Part shown: piece after piece, positions 58,382 to 64,000 of the stretch
Layout of the letters: each line of letters begins with the position of its first letter
How positions within the stretch are numbered: the first letter of the stretch is position 1
Source of the DNA: Siphonodentalium dalli
Taxonomy: Eukaryota > Mollusca > Scaphopoda > Gadilida > Siphonodentaliidae
Direction of reading: 5' to 3'
Assembly: GCA_032622095.1 (NCBI GenBank)
Contig: CP136065.1
Span: 41,019,503-41,083,502 of the forward strand
Length of the DNA stretch: 64,000 nt
Program-made: the position numbers and the translations under genes
The notes under the pieces: model-generated
Told to the model about the DNA's origin: nothing
Databases searched by the model: none
The model's input: the letters and a program-made list of their open reading frames with translations, nothing else

Positions 58382-58752
58382 TATCAACATATCGTCGCGC
58401 AAATACGCAAATAATCGACCTATAATGTGAAATATGTATGTAATGTGATTATTTGATTCTGAACTAAGCAAATAATGGATTCATAGCCCTTATTTCGTTT
58501 TATGGCGCGGGCCACAGTGGACACATATGTTAAAGGGCGTACACCTGAACAGTTGTAAGTTGGCTTATTTGTGTCATTGTCTGCACATAATTTGCACATA
58601 AATCGCCACATTATGAGTCGATAATGTGACTACAACGCTCTAATTTCAGCACATTGTCGACTCAAAATGAGGCAATTATCAGCAGATTATCTACCTAAAC
58701 CAAGTTCTATTATAAGCAGATACGGTGTGGATTTTCGCGAGAACAGGCTGCC
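58382..58752 (+). mobile_element. MITE K (copy 5, full length)
   Basis: From CAACATATCGTCGCGCAAAT to GTGGATTTTCGCGAGAACAG, about 371 bp, with imperfect inverted ends around TCGCGCAAAT and ATTTTCGCGA. Confidence 0.75.
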
Positions 58753-59389
58753 AAAATACCCTGACGCGGGGAAATGGTAGGGGGCTGTCCCGACTGAGAC
58801 TTCAAATTCTAACATCAAAGTTTATAATACACCATTGGCACCCCAAGCTAGGATCGGCATAAAAAACATCATGGCAGCTCAATGGTCAATGGTACATGGA
58901 TGTAAAGTGCACGAAAAAATGCACAAATGTGTTTCCAGACGACAACCATCAAATGTAGCCACATGGTGAACGGTTACGGCTGTCAAATTAGCAAATAATT
59001 TATGGGAGGGATTGGTGTTTTATTTCCTATGTCATTTTTTTCCTCCATTTTAAGGGTAGTGTGACGTTTGTCAAAACTGCAATGTGACGCAATACGTTGA
59101 CAAGTATCTTTGGGCACATTTTCGTGTGTCTAAAAGGACGTTCTTTAATTTGTAATACTCGTGCAGGTTCAACCCGTTCCGGCGAATACAGGCCAGTGGG
59201 ATTTGTTAACACCGAGGCCTATGCAAATCATTTGGTGTATATTGTAAGGTTCAACTCTCCAGTGGGCGACTTGACGGCTATAGAGTTATCGTTCTTGCAC
59301 TGATGCCAGAATGTTTGGTAAGGCTAAATTAAAAGCGTATTACGATTATGGGAGTATCGCGTCTAACACAGCGTGATTAACGGTACTCA
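58753..59389. other. nothing recognised
   Basis: Two overlapping short frames near 59030-59300 have no features. Confidence 0.4.
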
Positions 59390-59877
59390 ATCCGATCAGA
59401 GGGTCCCTATACATTGTATAATCAAGATACAACAACAACAACAACATTTCATCAAAATACGCTTTAGTTATCAGAATCGATTAATTGCAACAAAATAATG
59501 CTAACCACTACTGTCAACTATGGTATCAAATTTCCCAAAACGGGTTATTTATCAGCATCTTGTTCAACGAAATATTGCCATATTATCACTTGATTATTCA
59601 CGAAATTTGGCCGTATTACCAATTTTTTTTTTTTTAGAGTTAACCATCTTCATCCGCAATTTTAACCAGACCATCCTTTTTGTGACGGCGTATTTCTGGG
59701 CCACAAACAATTGAAATAACAAACTTCAAAAATCGATATCTGATCACTCTGAGCTTTGATGGTTAGATTCCTCGACTCGAATCAAATATTTGTTACCCCC
59801 CCCCCCCCCCCCCCCCCCCCCCCACCGAAGCCTAAGAAATAGTTGTCATGGGGTGTTTAATCTGATAGGGTACTTTA
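59390..59877. mobile_element. MITE M3 (copy 2, inverted) with a poly-C tract
   Basis: Inverted counterpart of 18547-19012: it starts GGTACTCAATCCGATCAGA, has (CAA)n at about 59430-59446, and a C run of about 27 at 59797-59823. Confidence 0.8.
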
Positions 59878-59886
59878 ATGAGACAC

Positions 59887-60341
59887 AGATATGTGTCTCG
59901 CCATATCAAATCCAGTCGGAAGTCGGGATTTTGTTTACCCTGTGCCAATGCATGCTCTTATATATGCGAGTCGACCATATATAAGAGAATGCATTGGCCT
60001 AACAATTTTTTATCATATTTTTTAAATAAATGTTTCTTACAATTTTTAGGACATAAAATAAAAAACATCCATTACCCTGCAGGGAGCCCCACACATATAT
60101 AGAAGCATATAGAAGAGTGTCGTCTGCTCATGTTTGTCTGGGGCTCTGTATGGGTGATATTATAAATTGTTAAAGAATACAAGAACAAATTATTAAAATT
60201 GTAAACAATTGTTAGGCCAATGCATTCTCTTATATATGCGAGGCGACCTATGGTCGACTCCTATATATAAGAGAATGCATTGGCACAGGGTAAAAAAAAT
60301 CCCGACTTCCGACTGGATTTGATATGGCGGGTCAGATATGT
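59887..60341 (+). mobile_element. TIR element T2 with double-hairpin module (copy F)
   Basis: The element is 59895-60333, flanked by the 8-bp direct repeat AGATATGT (59887-59894 and 60334-60341), which fits a hAT-type target duplication. The right terminus is GGCGGGTC preceded by CCGACTGGATTTGATAT; the left is its inverse with two changes. Inside is the same hairpin-spacer-hairpin module as in T1, with an extra 110 bp (GCAGGGAGCCCCACACATAT ... TGGGGCTCTGTATGGGTGA) in the spacer. The left hairpin has lost part of one inner arm (GAGTCGACCATATATAAG). Confidence 0.8.
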
Positions 60342-60611
60342 GCTTCTCGTGTGGTTTATTTCAACATTTGTAGTCAATGTGGATTTGTCGAACAATTGTA
60401 TTTTCAAACTTATGGATTCGTTGAAAAACTAGATCACTTCGATTGTGCAATTATTAGTTTAATTAGTTTATTTTCCCGGAGAATATTCGATTGGCATACT
60501 TCTTTCAAGGACACTTCCCGGTCAGGGGGGTTTGTGGTGAATTTTGTCAACAGTTGTAAATTTCATGCCTCACGCGTGAAAGAGATATTTGTTGGAAATT
60601 TTACATTTGTT

Positions 60612-61240
60612 ATTCTATTATATATTTTGGAAGATCTGTGTGTCTGTGTGTGTGTCTGTGTGTGTGTCTGTGTGTGTGTTCGCGATGAACTCGAAAACGT
60701 CCCACCCGATTTCGATGAAACTTGGTATGTGGTGGTATGTTCGGCCGGGGACGAACATAGGCATATTAATTTGTCCGTGCGACGTCACCTTGACCTTGAA
60801 ATCGGGTCATTTCAAGGTCAAACGCCCGAATATCACGGGATTTCGATGAAACTTGGTATGTGGGGGTACTTTCTTATGGCGAGTCTCATAAGCATATTCA
60901 TTTGCCCGTGCGACGTGACCTTGACCTTGAAATCGGGTAACTTCAAGGTCAAATCGCCAATTTTGATGGGATTTCGACGAAATTTGATACGTGGGTTTAG
61001 TTTTGTCCACTGATTGTTTTGGACGGGTCCAATCGTGACCCCGACCAGACCTTGACCTTCAAAATGATCAATTCAAGGTCAAATCGGGTAAAACCGGATG
61101 GATTTCGACGGGCACGTTTGTCGGGTACTTTTGTCCGGGCAGTGTTTTTGGACTGGTCAAATCGTGACCCCACTTGACCTTGACCTTCAAAATGGACAAT
61201 TCAAGGTCAAAGCCCGGACGAAGTCGGGTCACCTTCTAGT
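60612..61240 (-). mobile_element. interspersed repeat N1 rich in TCAAGGTCA (copy 2)
   Basis: Inverted, nearly identical copy of 12021-12637, inserted in repeat family Q, whose two halves flank it. It contains a (TGTG)n run at about 60640-60680. The 229-codon ORF that crosses it and the microsatellite is not a gene. Confidence 0.85.
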
Positions 61241-61866
61241 TTGATATATAATCTAACCAATAATTAGTGGGGAATTTGTTGTTTTAGACCAATGGTAGCA
61301 TATTTTTCAAATTGTTATCAGTTGTAAATGTTCCAGACTAGGGGGTGTCAGGTTGAAAATTTTCAACATGGAATTTCTTGAACCTTGGATTGAGATCTGA
61401 TTCAGGGGGGTGCAGTTGAATATTTGGAAATTTCATGATTGACACCCACCAAATGGAGACCATATAGCCACGTCCCTGTTCCTGGTTTTCAAGACAACAT
61501 AAATGACCTATCATAATATAACAAGAGCTTGGACCACGGGTGCTCGTATACCCCCACCGTGGAAATTGAGACATGGGCATGGTGGAAACCAATATTACTA
61601 ATCAAAGGAAAATAACTCTAAAATTCAGTGATTATGCGAACGTCCCCAACATTTCATTGAAAGCTCTTGTGATGGTGAACATCCATACCAAAGTTCAGGG
61701 AAATTCTATCACCAATGGCTGAGATACTCGTGCGGACGTACAAAGAACAATATTTCCAGAAAAAAACAAACAGATAGTTATAACTCTAGAAAGGAAATTG
61801 CGAAAAACAATCATTGGACACTCTTTTGAAAGTACTCCCGACTGCAAACATTCATACCATATTTCA
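61241..61866. repeat. repeat Q remainder and unassigned DNA
   Basis: 61260-61440 belongs to repeat Q. 61500-61860 contains GGCTGAGATACTCGTGCGGA, a phrase also seen near 18080, but no boundaries are clear. Confidence 0.4.
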
Positions 61867-62265
61867 TTAACCCTTTACCCAACAAACCGGCCAAAAACGC
61901 CCAAATAAAGATTCAACAGCCTAAAATATCTTCGGTCTGTCTCAATAACACCATACAAATATGGATATCATTGGAACCGGTTCATTGACCACATTGTGAT
62001 GGTTACAGTTATGCCATGTGCCAATGCATTCTCTTATATATGCGAGTCGACCATAGGTCGCCTCGCATATATAAGAGAATGCATTGGCCTAAAAAAAAAA
62101 AAATTTAACACTTTTTACTATTTTTTCTTACATTCTTTAACAATTTTATAATTTTTAATGTGTTAAGCCAATGCATTCTCTTATATATGGGAGGCGACCT
62201 ATGGTCGACTCGCATATATAAGATAATGCATTGGCACAGGGCCCTTCTGTTGGGTAAAGGGTTAA
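61867..62265 (+). mobile_element. TTAA-type MITE T1 with double-hairpin module (copy E)
   Basis: Complete copy with TTAA ends, family-specific left part and both hairpins (apices ACCATAGGT and ACCTATGGT). Confidence 0.85.
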
Positions 62266-62920
62266 CATCTAACAAACCATGACTGAGGTTTTTGCTTGGA
62301 CGAACAAAAATCCACAAGTTTCAGATAAACGAAAGATGACTCTACATGACGGTAATGCGAATAAAACAAGGGAACATTTTCTTGACCTTGATCTCTATAA
62401 CTTCATGACATCTGTGCGAATTCATCGATATTCCGTATATGGAAATTTCACGTATTTATCGACATATTCCGATCGCGGAATGTGACATCAGCGAACAACT
62501 GTTATGTTCAAATTAAGATTCGAAGATGTTCAGACGCGTTTAACAGACATGGCTAATTCAACTCTCTCTTTTTAAAGTAGGGGTGTGACGGGTCGGTAAC
62601 AGGCCGATTCCATTGTCATTGACAGTTAAAAATTTGTCAGTATTGAGAAGATCCTAGAAATATTTAGGTCCCCCGGAGGCTTACTACCACAAGCCTGTCG
62701 AATAGTCCAAGTCTTCTCGGTCCACAGCAGCTTAGGGATATCAGTCGGGATGATGCTGATTTTGGACCGAGTCCCGCCCCGTTACTCTTCTATAACAGAC
62801 ATTCCGCATTTAAAAGACGTACTACATGTAAACATGGAGCCCGGGCATTCACTAAACCCCTGAATGTGATTAAATCACCTGACATATCCGCGATTAATCT
62901 TTATTCAAAACTCTATATGT
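62266..62920. repeat. unassigned, with repeat S
   Basis: 62708-62800 holds AAGTCTTCTCGGTCCACAGC and TTTGGACCGAGTCCCGCC, matching 63640-63755 in inverted form. Confidence 0.45.
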
Positions 62921-63375
62921 GACCCGCCATATCAAATCCAGTCGGAAGTCGGGATTTTTTTACCCTTTGCCAATGCATTCTCTTATATATGCGAGTCGAC
63001 CATAGGTCGCCTCGCATATATAAGAGAATGCATTGGCCTAACAATTTTTTTACAATTTTAATAATTTGTTCTTGTATTCTTTAACAATTTTATAATTTCA
63101 CCCATACAGAGCCCCAGACAAACATGAGCAGACGACACTCTTCTATATGCTTCTATATATATGTGTGGGGCTCCCTGCAGGGTAATGGATGCTTTTTATT
63201 TTATGTCCTAAAAATTGTAACAAACATTTATTTAAAAAATATGATAAAAAATTGTTAGGCCAATGCATTCTCTTATATGTGCGAGGCGACCTATGGTCGA
63301 CTCGCATATATAAGAGAATGCATTGGCACAGGGTAAAAAAATCCCGACTTCCGACTGGATTTGATATGGCGGGTC
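62921..63375 (-). mobile_element. TIR element T2 with double-hairpin module (copy G, inverted)
   Basis: Termini GACCCGCCATATCAAATCC and its exact inverse. The internal 110-bp segment is in opposite orientation to copy F, so F and G are an inverted pair 2.6 kb apart. No matching target duplication is seen at its ends. Confidence 0.8.
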
Positions 63376-64000
63376 ACACATTATCTATCATGATTAAAAA
63401 ATGATATAGTGATGATACGATCGTTTTTAATGTATTTTCTGATAGCGCGACAAATCGAAAATCTCTGGAATTCTATGATTTTTTACTTATATATCTCGTT
63501 GGTTTGACATTTAACGGGACCTCTGATATATGCATGTTTGATATAGCCATGCTTAGGAACGACTGGCCTCTATGTTCATATACCCAAAGCATCCATTTGA
63601 CCTAGTCCGACGACAGACAAGAAATATAACTCCCGCCCACGATTCTGTCCGTTATAGAAGAGCAACGTGGCGGGACTCGGTCCAAAAACAGCATCAACCC
63701 AACCGAAATCTCAAGCTGTTGTCGACCAAGAAGACTCGGTCTACCTGTCGAACTGAAACAGTGTAAAAAAGAAAATATCGACCACCCCCATTTCTATTTT
63801 TATGTCATACGTATACATGTATACCTGTAATGACCATATATTGTATCTACGTATACTCATCTGTAATGTCTATTATTGACGACAAGAATAAACTGAATTG
63901 AATTAAATTTACAGTGTATCGGTACATTTCAATTGTACTCACGCATTTAATTAGAGCTATGTGGTAGATGCTCTTTGGTTTTCTCACACGTGTGGAAGCA
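63376..64000. repeat. right edge: repeat S and a possible retroelement tail
   Basis: 63640-63755 is an inverted partner of repeat S. 63885-63905 (AATAAACTGAATTGAATTAAA) resembles the AATTG-type tail of the LINE at 25.7 kb, but no coding sequence precedes it. Confidence 0.35.

Noticed and set aside
60324-61013. 229-codon plus-strand ORF
   Set aside because: It runs through repeat Q, a TG microsatellite and repeat N1; the mirrored N1 copy at 12 kb gives a similar artefact.
63900-64000. Possible upstream chitinase exon ending ATGC before GTGAGT at about 63943 (minus strand)
   Set aside because: The phase would fit, but the ATG follows an in-frame TAA and would give no signal peptide; it is probably a chance donor.
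1-64000. tRNA genes, riboswitches, bacterial operons or an integrated virus
   Set aside because: I saw no cloverleaf with A and B boxes, no operon structure and no capsid or envelope genes; the retroelement pieces are isolated fragments.

Overview
The window is animal nuclear DNA. It has spliced exons with GT/AG boundaries, very large introns, many non-autonomous DNA transposons, LINE fragments and microsatellites, and no operons or bacterial signals. The repeat repertoire and a chitinase with a C-terminal peritrophin-type domain suggest an invertebrate, most likely a mollusc or another lophotrochozoan. That placement is an inference.

Only one host gene can be read with confidence: a minus-strand GH18 chitinase. 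I reconstruct nine exons from 57010 down to 16387, with matching intron phases throughout, giving 493 codons plus a stop. The catalytic (beta/alpha)8 domain (exons 1-7) has an intact [10 protein letters not shown] motif. It is followed by a Thr/Pro linker with four PWW repeats (exon 8) and a six-cysteine chitin-binding domain (exon 9). The signal-peptide exon is not identified and probably lies beyond the right edge. Exons total about 1.5 kb of a 40.6 kb span.

Region 1-16.3 kb lies downstream of the chitinase. It holds two inverted copies of a transposon-like ORF (0-1.6 kb), a TTAA-flanked MITE (2.2 kb), a 4.4 kb foldback element with 9-bp target duplications and a Mutator-like transposase remnant (5.4-9.9 kb), a repeat packed with TCAAGGTCA motifs (12.0-12.6 kb), palindromic MITEs (12.8-14.1 kb) and the first elements carrying a double-hairpin module (14.6 and 15.7 kb). 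The introns (16.6-57 kb) hold TTAA-type MITEs, a miniature LTR element whose LTR carries a 5S rRNA-derived segment (19.4-19.8 kb), a Gypsy protease fragment (20.5 kb), two LINE fragments (23.9-25.7 kb plus, 39.1-40.9 kb minus), a 38-bp minisatellite (48.6-49.8 kb) and several MITE families. Region 57-64 kb is upstream of the known exons and is almost entirely repeats, including three more double-hairpin elements.

The most unusual items are the 5S-bearing miniature LTR retrotransposon, which resembles plant Cassandra elements; the hairpin-spacer-hairpin module found inside three different terminal-repeat families, always with a CCATAGG apex (one degenerate apex, CCATTGG) that recurs in an unrelated hairpin at 55.3 kb; the foldback element; and places where transposons abut or supply splice signals of the chitinase gene.
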